Below, piece by piece: positions 21,006 through 32,119 of a stretch of 64,000 nt of DNA; the first letter of the stretch is position 1, and each line of letters begins with the position of its first letter. The notes under the pieces are model-generated. The model was not told where the DNA came from. It ran no database searches and saw nothing but the letters and a program-made list of their open reading frames with translations. Source of the stretch: Isoetes taiwanensis (Eukaryota; Streptophyta; Lycopodiopsida; Isoetales; Isoetaceae); assembly GCA_021234155.1 (NCBI GenBank), contig JAJEKV010000025.1, forward strand, positions 4,117,773-4,181,772, written 5' to 3'. The translations under genes were made by a program, and so were the position numbers.

Positions 21006-24000
21006 CTATACAAAACTGTCCATGGATCGATTGCCTACCAATAATCTCGGATGATAGCCCCTCCCCTCAGATCTGCCCCTTCCAGATTGCGGTCAAGCCT
21101 CGCGGACTCGGCATAATTCTTCCTTCCGTCTACAGAGCTGTATGTCTTCCTGGACAGAGAAGGCGGTTCCTTTCAAGTGATTGCCATGTCGGAGGATGTG
21201 TGTCTGGACAAGCCATCCCGAAAGGGACTAGCGGTGTCGAGGGGCTACGGTCGGGGTCGTCTTGCTCCAACTCGGTGTGGGAGAGGATGCCCTGCACAGT
21301 ATGTGCATTACACCGAGTGAAAAAACGGTCCACCTCAATTATAGCGAGAAGTGTCACTCGCCTCTTCAAGACCTACAATGCGGGGGTTCGTATGAGGAGG
21401 TGTGCTCAGGTCTCTACCAGCTCAGGCGGGATCTTCTACCGGCAACAAACAATCTCTGTCGGGCGGCCGGAGGGCCTAGGTAATGTAGCATCTTCCTCGG
21501 GGCATGGCATGTACATGGTCGTGGTGGTCGATGTTATGATAGACAAAGTGAAACATTAACATGGCCCTGCGCCGACCAATAGTATCTCCAAAAAGTTGTA
21601 CCCCGACTTTCTAAGGGTAATTGAGCAGATGTCTCGTGGAGTGTGGCGGTGGAGATTGGACCGTGTAGAGCTTGACCAACGATTGGAGGAATACAATGGA
21701 TCCGGAGCGCAGCTTCCGTCCAAGGCTGCAGCTAAGGATGCATTGGGGGCGGATTTTGCTGCAGTTGGACCTTTGGGGCCAAAGGAGGGGGGTGCCTAGA
21801 GGTAGGGCTCTATCGTGGGGTCATAGGGCTTAGCGCATGACACGGGCACCTTAATGAGGTTCTTTGCCAAGGGTCGCTCTCGGCCATACGCGAATCGCGA
21901 CGGGTCATTGTGATGTTCTATGAGACAGGAACTGGGCAAGGGCAAAGCAACGAGTTGCAAATAGCTAGACAGAGGTAGGAGCAGACCAAGGCAAGGAGAA
22001 TTTAAGAGGGGGCTAGAAATTAGTAGCTGGCCGGAAATCGATGCTCGGCACGAGATATAGGAAATTTCAACCCCTGGTGTGTGAGGGTTGTGCTGTCATT
22101 GTGCCAATACTGGCAAAGAGGTAGGGTCGTTCCTGACTCTAGGGCCCTTGGCCAGGAAAGGGGCTTGGGCGTCGATCACGAGGAGCTAATATTGCCAGGC
22201 CAAATTAGGTCTAGGGATGTGCTATTGGTGACGCTATACAAGAATAACACGCAAGAACCGACCCACCGGAACTTCGAGCTACAAGGGGGCTAGAATCGAT
22301 CTACTAAAGGAAAAGCATAATGGGCCTGCTGGCCCAACCAACCTAGTGCAAAACTTGTGGATCAAACCGAAGGCAAAAATCAGTGGGGTGGATTCCCGCT
22401 GCGTTGATGGAAGCCTGGAGCTGCCGTATCGGATTTGGCCGGACCTTGCCGAACCGGGTCCCAAGCTTGCCAAAGACCTTGTCGAAGATCGGGCTACTTT
22501 GGAAACAGGGAGTTGCACTTCTTTTTTGCTTCAAAGCCTAGCCTAAAGCGCCCTAGATGCTAAAATGGTGCCTAGATCTTTGAAAAAGCATGTATGAAAT
22601 GTTATGTGGTCTATTTATATATTGTCATGGCTAAACCTCACAACATCCACTTGAATTCATCAATAAACATCACTAACTATAATCATTACGAGGTTTGGAC
22701 CTATAATAGTGGAGTTGATCCAATTTTTATACTTTAATATGTTAATCTGGCTCTTGTACATCATGTTTGAATTCCAAAAATTGCATGGTTACACCCTAGT
22801 TACACTATATGAAGTTGATAAGAGTTATGTTCTATGTAGATATAAATAGAATGCATCATTTATTACCCACATGGCATTATGGGTGGTTGTTATTGGAGCA
22901 TTTTAACATATACTTTTGTCCAAATTTCTTTTATAGTAGATTCTTTTAGTAAATATTGAGGTTAACATGACTTATGAACACTTCAAAAAATCATGAAAGT
23001 ATAACTCGTATAGTTAGTAACTCATGGCCACAAGAATTAAGTCAAAACTTATTATAATAAGAAAGAAATAATTCTTGAACTTCAAGCAGCTTGTTTGACC
23101 AAAATAGGGCTTGGCGGCTTCCATTGATGTCAGATAATAGCAAGAAAACATGGGAACATAAAACTCAGTATGTTCTATGATAAAAGGCAAATATCTCCAA
23201 CTTTAGCAAGGTTTAGGTCAATTTATGCTAGAAATATCGAAGAAGGCAGTTCTGGACTGCCAGATTTTCCAACGTTTGAACAACCACCACAAGGTATAGG
23301 TGTCCCCATTGGTCTTGAAATTTACACATGCCATTAAGAAATAAGTGGAGACTCAAACGATAGTGGTATATTATAAAATTGAAATTTCTTTCGTGACTTA
23401 CATGGGTTTAAGTGGCAGAGGTCAGGAATGGTCCCAGGGACAGGTCTAGTGTTAAACTTACCTATTAATCTAGAATTCTAACCAGCTACTTCCTAAGGAC
23501 TATGAAGAGAAACCTCTATTTTAGAGCACTACTAATTCTATGCTACCCTGCTAAATTTCAAATTTGGCTGGACAAATGCGATTAGACTCCATAGAATTTA
23601 ATGGAAAAATGCTCATGTAGAAATCTGGCCATCAAGAAATTTGGGAGATTGATCGGTGCTACGCGTCTGAATGATTTTATTCCCATAATTTACAAATGCC
23701 AAGAAGAGCAGATTTGAAGCGAGATTAAGTTTTGAAAGTGGGAAATGCCACAACACAAATGAATAATGCAATAGAAACCCTTAATGCCCTGGTTCTTAGG
23801 TTCACATGCTACAATACAATGTCAACCGTCCATTTCAATGATGCTACTAGCTAGTAACGTCGTACTGGCCCATATTTTATAGGCACATACTCATAATAGC
23901 ATAGAAATACGAGTAGTCTCATAACACCCTAGAATATTACCATCTCCACTTTGTTCATTTTCTTTGCTCATGCCTCCGTCGCCATAGCCGTCTTCTATCT

Positions 24001-24604
24001 TTCCTAATGCTTTCAAGAAGGTAGTGCTTGCAAATCTGGGAGTAGGTTTGAGTTCCACGACACCCGAGATTTAGTTTGAGCCATTTTTCGCTCCATTCAA
24101 ACGGATTTTTGTCTTTTTAAGTCTTGGTTTTGCCTGATTTTTTTGGCTATTCAGATTTTCCGTCATTAGCTTCTAATGGAGATGAAGAGGGTCGAATAGG
24201 GTATTAACGGTGCGGGAAGTGAGATGCTTATTTTTTGGTTCTTCCTTGTGCGAGCCATGTCTCATTATCATGTTGCCCGATACCATGATTCAATATAGTT
24301 GTTCTTCACGAAAAAGCCTTTTCTTTACTCTTTCTTTTTGTTCTTATTTAGCTTGCTCTTTTTCTTTCCTATGTCAAGGGGGGCTCAAAAGTGCGTAGCA
24401 ACAAAGAAGCGTCTTGAAAGCGGGGGTTCAATTCCCACCTCCTCGATCATGAAACCATGGTTCCATGCCTTGCTCCTTCTCCTCTTTTCCGACTGTATCC
24501 ATCCTCAAGTATTCCATTCCGACCTCTCTCTCTTATGCAAACCGGAGCATTAAGGGTGATAATGCTCTGGCCCTCAAAGCTTGAGCCAAAACTTTTTTGG
24601 GTCG
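21006..24604. other. Duplicated stretch without a recognised gene, copy B
   Basis: The first 1.4 kb is GC-richer with open frames that do not stay open in copy A (for example 20954-21559 and 21596-21799). The rest is AT-rich non-coding sequence. The empty site of the 242-bp retroposon is at 23332-23346. Confidence 0.5.
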
Positions 24605-24673
24605 TGTGGCCATGGCCAAAATGGCTCGGGCATGTGTTGCATGCACACACTCGCCATTCTGGCCATGGCCACA
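24605..24673. repeat. Near-perfect 69-bp palindrome, copy B
   Basis: The left arm begins tgtggccatggccaaaatgg and the right arm ends ccattctggccatggccaca. They pair along about 20 bases with one mismatch. The middle (tgttgcatgcacaca) is itself self-complementary. Copy A has a more degraded version. Confidence 0.8.
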
Positions 24674-25420
24674 TGGCCCTCAAATTTTTTTTTCCAAGTA
24701 ACGCCCTTGTTTGCACACCAACATATTTCTGTCTTAAAAGACTTTGCGAATATGAGAAAGGAGACCCTAATATGGAGGGAAGCCCTAAGGACTTCGCGAT
24801 TATCCTTCTGGCCTTTCGGTATCTCCTGGAGATGGTGCAAGGTTGTGCACCTTCTCCTCAAGAACACTATTAGTGTTGCATTACAATGATGCTTAAACCT
24901 TCATCTGAGGCTATTATTCGCATCAGGTTTAAATCTTTTTCCTGCTCCTTGTTTCTGCTATATGATGATCAATTACTGCGACAATATGAATGTATATGAT
25001 TCTCAATTTATGGATTATGATGGTTTTATAAGTTGGATTCTTTCTTTGAAATGATAAGAACTATGCACGAATGATCTATTCTTTTGATTACCAATTTAAG
25101 TCTCTGATGAGTATCAACTATGTTAAGTTGTTTTGTTGACTGATGATGAAAGAGCTTGATTTCAAACACTTGGAATGAGTTTTTCAGTGATAAATCACGC
25201 TGCATTCTTTCTATATTCTTTGAGAATTACTCTCTTGTGATGATCAGACAGTACTTTCGTTCTATTGGAGCAACCTTGATTGCTATGTAGAACCAAATTG
25301 GAGACTTCTTTTGTAGATATGGATTTCTATCTTCTCGTAAATTTTAACGCTTTGCTTTTTTTTTTTTTTTTTTGACATTTCGATCTGCACCACATTGACT
25401 TGACCTGTTCATTACTGTTT

Positions 25421-25634
25421 TGTTAGCAGTTAGCGGCAGTTGAGTGGTAGCACTATCTGCCTGTCAGCCCATCCCTGCTGACGTGTCCAAGAGACACGAT
25501 ATTAGGAGTAACGGGTCTCTTTAATGCATTTGTCCAATGCATATATATTAGTCTATTGTAACCTTTTTGTACTTCATTCAATACAAAACCCAACTACATA
25601 TTCCCACCATATCTTGTTGCGCACTCTATATTCA
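25421..25634 (+). repeat. Copia-2 5' LTR
   Basis: It starts TGTTAGCAGTTAGCGG and includes ttgtaacctttttgtacttc and a polyadenylation-like aatacaaaa stretch. It ends about tattca, before tatagtatcagac, which resembles a Copia PBS. The exact end is uncertain by a few bases. No partner LTR was found. Confidence 0.65.
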
Positions 25635-25878
25635 TATAGTATCAGACGTCGGGTATGGCGCACAAGAGTAAAGCCCAATGCCGTGAGAGAGATAAAGTGC
25701 AAGCTTGCTACACTTGGAGTGAACGAGAGAATTCAAAAGCTGCGTCGTTCCTATATTCGGCGACCCAAATTCCATCGTTATTGTTGCCAAGGGAGAAGAC
25801 CAAGCATTTTTTAGCGCCTCTCCTTTCCTTGAAGCCAGATATTTGCCTTTATTTGGTATTTATTTTATTCTTACTAAG

Positions 25879-26709
25879 ATGGTTGGGCCTTCGTCTCATG
25901 GGTTAGAGAAATTCCTTTTAAAGTTTCTAGAAGAATTTACTTGCCATAATTTTCATACCTGGTCCACAAAATTACAATTGATGCTAATGAGAGAGGCTAC
26001 CTACAGAGTAGTAGATGGGACAGAAAAATCTGTTGAGGCTGCCAAAATTTCTGAGTGGGAGCAAAGGTATCATAAGGCCCTCACCACCATTGGCTTAGCC
26101 CTTGCAGAGGAGTATGTGCATTTGATAGACCTTACCAGATCTGCACATCATAATTGGAGCACTTTGCTAACAACATTTGGAGGCTCCGGTAAGGCATGCG
26201 AGTTGTCTCTTAAGCAACAATTATTTGCCTAAAGATGGAGTCCAGTGAAGCCATTGCTGAATATTTAAGCCGCATGAGATTCCTTATTGTGCAATTGGCT
26301 CGGGTCAATGCCGTTGTTTCTAAGGAGGACCAGATGGCGATATTACTTAAAGGCCTCGCATCATTATAAACATGTTGTCATCACGTTGACGAACATTCCC
26401 AATCAAACTATGGATTTTGCTGCCCTTATGGAAGAAGAGAGAAAGATGAAGATCTATGATCGAGGTAATTCTAAAAATGATGCATTCTTTATGTGCAGAA
26501 GAAGACCTATTGTTGGCAAGAAACCAGTTCGAATTAATGCTGCCCGTAGGAGTCAAGGGCAAGATGGTGGTATGCATTATAATTCTAGACGCCCCTCTCG
26601 AAATGGAAGAGGAGAGTGTTTCGTTGTGGGAAACTTGGGCAAATTTCCACAGATTGTCGTGTGGGACAGCCAAATGATCAGAGTAAACCATCTTCTTCTT
26701 CTTATATGA
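25879..26709 (+). pseudogene. Copia-2 Gag (frameshifted)
   Basis: Gag forms the retrotransposon particle. From the ATG at 25879 the protein reads through FTCHNFHTWSTKLQLMLM, a Copia UBN2-type gag start, to KQQLFA at 26232, where a one-base loss shifts the frame. It continues as AIAEYLSRMRFLIVQLARV and, in other frames, to the nucleocapsid-like CFRCGKLGQISTDC near 26614-26655. In that knuckle the His of CX2CX4HX4C is Gln, so it would not bind zinc normally. The start of the protease (TWLDSNAS, where DSG is expected) follows before the nested insertion. Confidence 0.82.
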
Positions 26710-26822
26710 AAAATGAATCTCGAACTGGTAATAAACTATTTATGGCATCAACTTTTGAAAACCATCCTCAAAATCGAGTTACATGGCTAGACTCAAATGC
26801 CTCTATGCACATGATGCCATTA

Positions 26823-28332
26823 TTATTATTTTTTTTGAAGTCAAAATATTTAAATTTTATTAATGAGTAAAATAGGGTACGTGACCTTATTTGGGCTCCA
26901 CAATAGGCCAAATATGCAACATCTAAACACTGGTCACCAAATAGAAAGAAGTCCGCCCAACATTCCAAAATCGGAGTCTACAAACTGATATAGACCTTCC
27001 CTACCTGAACAAAGATTAAGGTCAATGTGTAATCTGCAGCTGCGACCATTTGAAGCTCACCACCATAAAATACAAGCAATTGAAAGAGCATTGGAGGCAA
27101 CTATCATTCCGCGCATTTACTTGGCTAGAATCCATCCTGCAGCATCGTACTACAGAAGATTATGTCCCTGTTCCATATATGTACTAGGGGACTCAATGCT
27201 CCATCTTCCAACAATGCAGAAGATCATGCTGGCCTGCCCACTAGGGGTGGTTCAATTGCTAACCAAAAGGTCTTCCTATTACTAGCATAGGCCACAACTG
27301 AAAGATGCTCAACTTCCTCATTGATCCGGAATTAAGCTCCCCTTGGACACTTGAATCACAGCTCAATAAGTTAGCAGCGGTAAAGAATACTTGGTCTCCC
27401 GCCCAAGGCTCCTTAATCAGACCCCTTTCATTACCCAAGGAAAGTTCAGTACCATGTCCGTCCATAGAATCTGATTTCCCCTTGCTGGGAAAGGGGGAGG
27501 ATGATATTGAAGTAGCCAAGACTAAAGATACATCTCAAGACGCCACAACAGAACAGCAAAATGATCAAAGATGCATCCAAACATCTGCATTCCGTAGACT
27601 TGCTCCCACACCCACAAGATCTGCAGCTCCTAAAGGGAAGGACAGCCCATTTCGTGCAAACAACAGTCGCACCATTACCTATAGTGTTGCCTTATCACGA
27701 ACTCCTCCAAGTTGAATATAGTCCAAGTTTGTCAATATCTTTTTCTGACTCAAAACCATAACAAAGACTTGCAACATATCAGCTGCATCCAACCCCAAGA
27801 CTGCAGTGAGTGCAGTCAGAACCACAACAGACGTGGCCTTCCTGTTGCAGTGAGTGCAACAAAAGAGGATCAATATACACACTGATAAAACAAGCTTAAA
27901 TAGTGCTTCTGAGCCAATAGCAGTAGCTGATAATAGAATGAGACAGAAGGCAAATTTTGAGCATACAAATGGAGCTCAAAGACGCCCAGAGTCTTAAAGC
28001 ACAAGCTGCCTGCTATCTTTAGCCTATTGAAATCGAAATCCAGAGAATAGCCACAAGGACACAGTCTTACCAGTCAAAAATCTTATGCTATGAAGATAAA
28101 GCACTAAGAGCATCGGCCCAACCCTAGCACTGGACTTCTAGAGCAGAAGATTCGAGGATGACTAGCAGGCCAATCTTGCAACTATAGCCAAACCCGAGGC
28201 CAACGGCAGCAGCAGATCATGCTGCTCTTCCAGCTACGAAACCCTGCCTCTGGAGTCTGCATGCACCGGGCGGCCGCCGCCGCCGCCGCCCTAAACAGCG
28301 CCCAAAACCCTAGCCATCAATCCAATGCCAAC
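26823..28332 (-). mobile_element. 1.5 kb retroposed insertion nested in Copia-2
   Basis: It is flanked by the perfect 15-bp duplication cacatgatgccatta (26808-26822 and 28333-28347). Its left end is ttattattattttttttg, the complement of an A-rich tail, so the inserted transcript runs on the minus strand, starting near 28332 with a GC-rich leader containing a CGG repeat. This is the mark of LINE-machinery integration. A minus-strand frame at 27259-27519 gives 86 aa of unknown family. No reverse transcriptase is recognised, so it may be a LINE 5'/3' derivative, a non-autonomous retroposon or a retrocopy of a host transcript. Confidence 0.85.
28268..28290. repeat. CCG microsatellite
   Basis: A short run of ccg/gcc units in the GC-rich leader end of the nested insertion. 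Confidence 0.85.
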
Positions 28333-28599
28333 CACATGATGCCATTAAGATCATACTTATGAATCTCTTAATAACCAGCAACAAGTTTATGCAAATTTGC
28401 ACCACCTTCACCTTGTGGAACCTGTCAAAACCACGTGCATTAACGGGAGGGGGCGGTTTTTTACCCTTTTCCATATGTAAGTTAGGGGTCATAGGGGGTT
28501 TTGGATGTTCTTCTAGTTATAAAATCAAAGGAAAAGGGTCAAATTTGCCTAAGAAACACGTATACTGGGGGTTTTTCAGCTACCCTATACAGGCAGGTG

Positions 28600-29104
28600 G
28601 CATATCCCATATAAAGAAGGTGGATCCCCGGGGAGTTTATGTGGGAGATAGCTGGTCTTATCAAGTATGTGGGAGAGGAACTATCTTAGTTCAACTTGGT
28701 GAGACCCCTAAAGAGATTCAAAATGTGTTCCATGTTCCCGGCTTAACCCAGACACTTCTCTCTCTGAGTAAGATTACTGATGCAGGTTCTTATGTCATCT
28801 TTCGCTCCAACAAGTGTTATATTACTTATGCTGAGGGAGCTCTAGCAGCCACGGGCACTAGACTGGAAGGCTTATATAAATTGGATGCCACACTTACGGA
28901 ACCTCCTTAAGATCTTGTTGTTAAGCCCAAACTATCAAATCTGTGGCATAATCGATTGGGGCATGTTATTGAGCAAGCTCTCCAAACTTTATCCTGGTCT
29001 AATATGGTCTCTAGTTTAGATCCTATTGAAGGCAATGATGATATGGACTTCTGTGAATTAGGAAAAATGACATATTTAGCAAAATTTAGACTTATTCAAG
29101 TCTA
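28600..29104 (+). pseudogene. Copia-2 protease tail and gag-pre-integrase domain
   Basis: The frame ending at 28910 shows VYVGDSWSYQVCGRGTILVQ, then IQNVFHVPGLTQTLLSLSKI and CYITYAEGA, the standard segment after Copia protease. After a stop it resumes as LWHNRLGHVIEQAL near 28941-28982, the gag-pre-integrase zinc-binding start. Homology fades by 29104, where integrase should begin. The stretch 28348-28600 does not read as Copia and may be further inserted sequence without clear borders. Confidence 0.82.
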
Positions 29105-29171
29105 ACTGATGTGTTTTTGCACAGTTTTATATATAATCTTGAAGGACAATAGTACAATCTTTTCCATTCGC

Positions 29172-29262
29172 AACGCCAGGTACACGTTTACTAATATATA
29201 ATGGCAACGCCGGGCACACGTCTACTAGTACAATGGCAATGTCGGGCGCACGTTTACTAATA
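29172..29262. repeat. Three-copy tandem repeat
   Basis: Units of about 30-40 bp share caatggcaacgccgggca and cacgtttacta. They sit immediately beyond the truncated Copia-2. Confidence 0.8.
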
Positions 29263-30013
29263 ACTAAAAGAGGATATTACATTATCAACATGTGCTCTCT
29301 CTCCCTTTTCTTTCGTTTCTTTTTAAAGGATGAACAAAAAGTTTACTTATCAAAACTAGGAATACAAGAAGTACGTGTCTCAACTAGCAATGTAAGCACA
29401 AGACGAAGCCTTGAAAATATGAGCTTGAAGCACTATATACATACTCCAAACATAAGAGACTCTAGATAAGAATTAATTTGATGATAGTACATCCAAATAT
29501 AGTTTCTCATATCTTTTTCCAAGGATGGAACACTCATAAGACATCAGTATCTTAGCATGGGCTATATTAATAATACAAGAATGAGTAAATTCAATGGCAA
29601 ATGTTTAGTCTATGACATTCCCAGATTGACCACAGGAGGAAACCACATCAACATGAAATTCTTTTCTGTTTATCTTGGATCCATGCATCTGAGTAGCATG
29701 TCAAGGGATTACATTGGCTATGTAGTGTATATATACATTACTTGACATATCAATGAGGTGGAGAAATTTAACTTAAAATACATTTACCAAAGGTTAGGCA
29801 AGTGAGTAAGTACAATTTCTTAACCATTAATTAAGAGCCCCTATACATTACCTATAAAAAGAAGGGGAGGGAGTAAAGGTGGAACTAAAATTGCTTCATA
29901 GGTCTTGCTTCACCTTAAACGAAACAAAATTTTCTTTTTTGGTTATTTAATTGGACATGTTGGTCTAAGGGTGTCCACCTTATACCAAACATAGAATGTT
30001 AGATTATGACAAA

Positions 30014-30190
30014 TATTGGACATCTATGTTATAATAAACAGATAAATAGAATGTATAATAATCAAATCGTTGTTAAGATTATACATCGGGGATGTATTTC
30101 TTTTTCTTATTGAATTGGACATCTATATTATAATGAACATATAAATAGAATGTATAATGATCAAATTTCTTTAAAAATTATACACTTAAG
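30014..30190. repeat. Two-copy tandem repeat, 100-bp period
   Basis: Both copies contain attggacatctat followed by aatagaatgtataat and atcaaat. They start at 30014 and 30114. Confidence 0.8.
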
Positions 30191-30519
30191 AAAAACTTGT
30201 ACAATAGAGATGGCTAGATAGAATCCAAGCTATTAACCATCTTTTTTTTTTTTCCAATTTAGATCCCAAATATTGTCTTGCTAAGCCTGCACTGATGTGT
30301 TTACCTTGATATCCTGAATTTAAGGCTAATAACATTGTCGCAGCATTTGACATTCTAACTTGGCTGTTGGTAATTATATGCCTTCTAACATGAGAAGCTC
30401 TAAGCTGACCATGTTGTCTAATTTCACGAGAATTGCTTCTTTTACTATCACTACAATCATTATACGTGAAATTAGTCTTTGTTTCAGATCCAGAGCTGAT
30501 CCAACATTCTCTCGAGGTG

Positions 30520-31165
30520 CCCAATACTCTTGAGCATAATATAAAGATTTGTGTATATCATCAGAATTTTCTTCCCATCTTTCACGAAAAAACTCTTTCT
30601 TGAAATTACATCGAAGAAACTCTTATGTGCTTCCATAACTACATGCTTCTTGTAGATAAGGCAATAAAAATCCCATTAGAAAGTTGTCTTCCTTATTCCC
30701 CATATATTAGAAAGGATGCAAGACAATATATTTTGGATTTCGAAATGATTTTCTGTAATCATCATCAATCATAATAGTGTTATGCACACTATATTCTAGA
30801 TATTGCCCCCATACTTTCTTGAGATCTTTGATAAAAAATGACCTCTTATGGAAAAGCTCGTCATAACCTAAATTTGTGCATTTTCTTTGACACCATAAGA
30901 ATTTGAAGACCTTATCATTGGGCACAATCTTTTCTAAGCAAGTCAATAAGCATGTCTCAGACATTGTTGTCCAAATTGCAACCTCTGCAAACTTTAGAAG
31001 GTGTTCGATAAAAGCAAGACAGTTCGGTCTGACTATGATCTCATATTTTTTATCTTCCAAACGTACACATTTCAATAAAACTCCATTCATATCAAGAATA
31101 ATAAGTTTCCTCGAGCCTTGTTGAAATATTGGTGTTGCTTGTACAACTTCCATATCTATTAACAA
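30520..31165 (-). pseudogene. FCP1/NLI-interacting-factor-like HAD phosphatase, broken
   Basis: The 152-aa frame (31165-30707) is a CTD-phosphatase-type HAD domain, the family that removes phosphate from proteins such as the RNA polymerase II tail. Motif I is LIILDMNGVLL with Asp25 and Asn27 (Asp in the classic DxDx(T/V)). WTT at 65-67 follows AEVAI, the Lys region is FIKDLKK at 111-117, and IDDDYRKSFRNPKY at 133-146 is the acidic motif. After HPF the stop is followed in frame by NKEDNFLMGFLLPYLQ and, after another stop, EFLRCNFKKEFF, which continue the family's C-terminus to about 30520. The two in-frame stops suggest a pseudogene, though a short protein is possible. It may be the 3' part of the coding material upstream. 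Confidence 0.75.
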
Positions 31166-31500
31166 ATTGTGAGTTATTCAATTAGTTCATCACATAAGAA
31201 TTAATTGTAAAGGACATGAAAATAGCATTTTATGATTGATTGAGATAATCGAACTGTATAATAATAAAACCATCTCATTCTTGTCTTTCCAATGACAAGA
31301 AATCTACAACATATATTGGACATAAAGAGGTTCTGGACATTTAGAAAAGAGGCTCAGGTTCCTTGATTCGACCATCATCATATTCCTACGAATGCAGAAA
31401 ACAATTAGTTGAAACATCGAACATATGTTCGAAGTGATACATTATGCTTCAACTACATCAAGGCTCAAATTTGAACCATATTCATCAAGTTGAATGTCAT

Positions 31501-32111
31501 CTAACATCTTTTTAACCTCAAAATCACTTGTAGAGCCGTAACCTCTAGAATATAATACATTTCTTTTATGAATATGGAAAAGAATTTCACGTGGATTTCG
31601 TTAACTTCCTTGTCTGCAAGCGTTGGGCAGTGCAACCCTTCCTCTTGTAACTCTACCTCATGTTCTTCTCCACCATTATGTTCTACATCTTGGTCTTCAT
31701 TTTTATGTTCTGTATCCTGGTCTCTGGACTTCAGCATGGCTTCTTCCTTTCCTACAGGGGACTGTACATCATGTGATTCTACATTTTTCTTTTCCTCTAT
31801 ATCTTCTTGCATGTTCCCGTCTATATCTGCATCAACATTTTCATCTTCCTCATTAAAAGCATCTTCATGAGAAAGATCTTTTGGAGAAGATGTGGACAAA
31901 ACTGTTGTGCAGTCTGAAAAGCTGTAGATGTAGATTCCAGTTCCTGAACTTCATATGATATATGTAACTTGAGTATGTGAAATAGAGACAGCTTTGAAAA
32001 CTTAGATATAATAGATTCAATTGCAGTCTTTTGAATAGCATTATTTGTTATCACTTGTCTTCCAAGAAGCAACGCTTCCCGAGCAACATTGCCTCCGTAA
32101 TTAACCTCCAC
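31501..32111 (-). CDS. Acidic low-complexity coding region (unassigned)
   Basis: Two overlapping minus-strand frames occur here. 31899-31501 encodes 132 aa very rich in Glu and Asp (EDENVDADIDGNMQEDIEEK), ending in a basic LRLKRC. 32111-31821 (96 aa) reads EALLLGRQVITNNAIQKTAI and then a Leu/Ser-rich stretch. They may be successive parts of one gene with a frameshift near 31890, continuing from the pieces at 32120-33870. No known domain is recognised. Confidence 0.35.
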
Positions 32112-32119
32112 TATTGTTT

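Larger units (their letters stand above)
17938..25888 (+). repeat. Segmental duplication, copy B
   Basis: Direct repeat of 4-12984. It keeps the empty target sites of the Copia element (19528-19532) and of the 242-bp retroposon (23332-23346). Therefore both insertions entered copy A after duplication, assuming precise excision did not occur. At its right end the homology stops four to five codons into the Copia-2 gag, which continues here and not in copy A. Confidence 0.95.
25421..29104 (+). mobile_element. Copia-2 retrotransposon, 5' part, with nested insertion
   Basis: The element runs 5' LTR (about 25421-25634), leader, gag (from ATG at 25879) with a CCHC remnant near 26616-26655, protease start, a 1.5 kb nested insertion, then the protease/gag-pre-integrase region (28600-29104). 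Integrase, RT, RNase H and a 3' LTR are absent, so the element is truncated near 29104. The third copy of the host block (45891-46515) reads through the point where this LTR begins, supporting the left boundary. Confidence 0.8.
29104..30500. other. Non-coding stretch with tandem repeats
   Basis: No gene is recognised. Three tandem copies of a unit containing aacgccgggcacacgtttac lie at 29172-29262. Two tandem copies with a 100-bp period lie at 30014-30190. Open frames at 29233-29469 and 29557-29745 are AT-rich and unconserved by eye. Confidence 0.5.

Noticed and set aside
21596..21799. RING-type E3 ligase fragment
   Set aside because: Only a weak resemblance around PSKAAAKDAL. No RING cysteine/histidine pattern follows, and the frame is not open in copy A.
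31568..31870. Plus-strand Ser-rich frame
   Set aside because: It is the antisense of the acidic Glu/Asp-rich minus-strand frame. Its Ser/Cys bias is the complement artefact.
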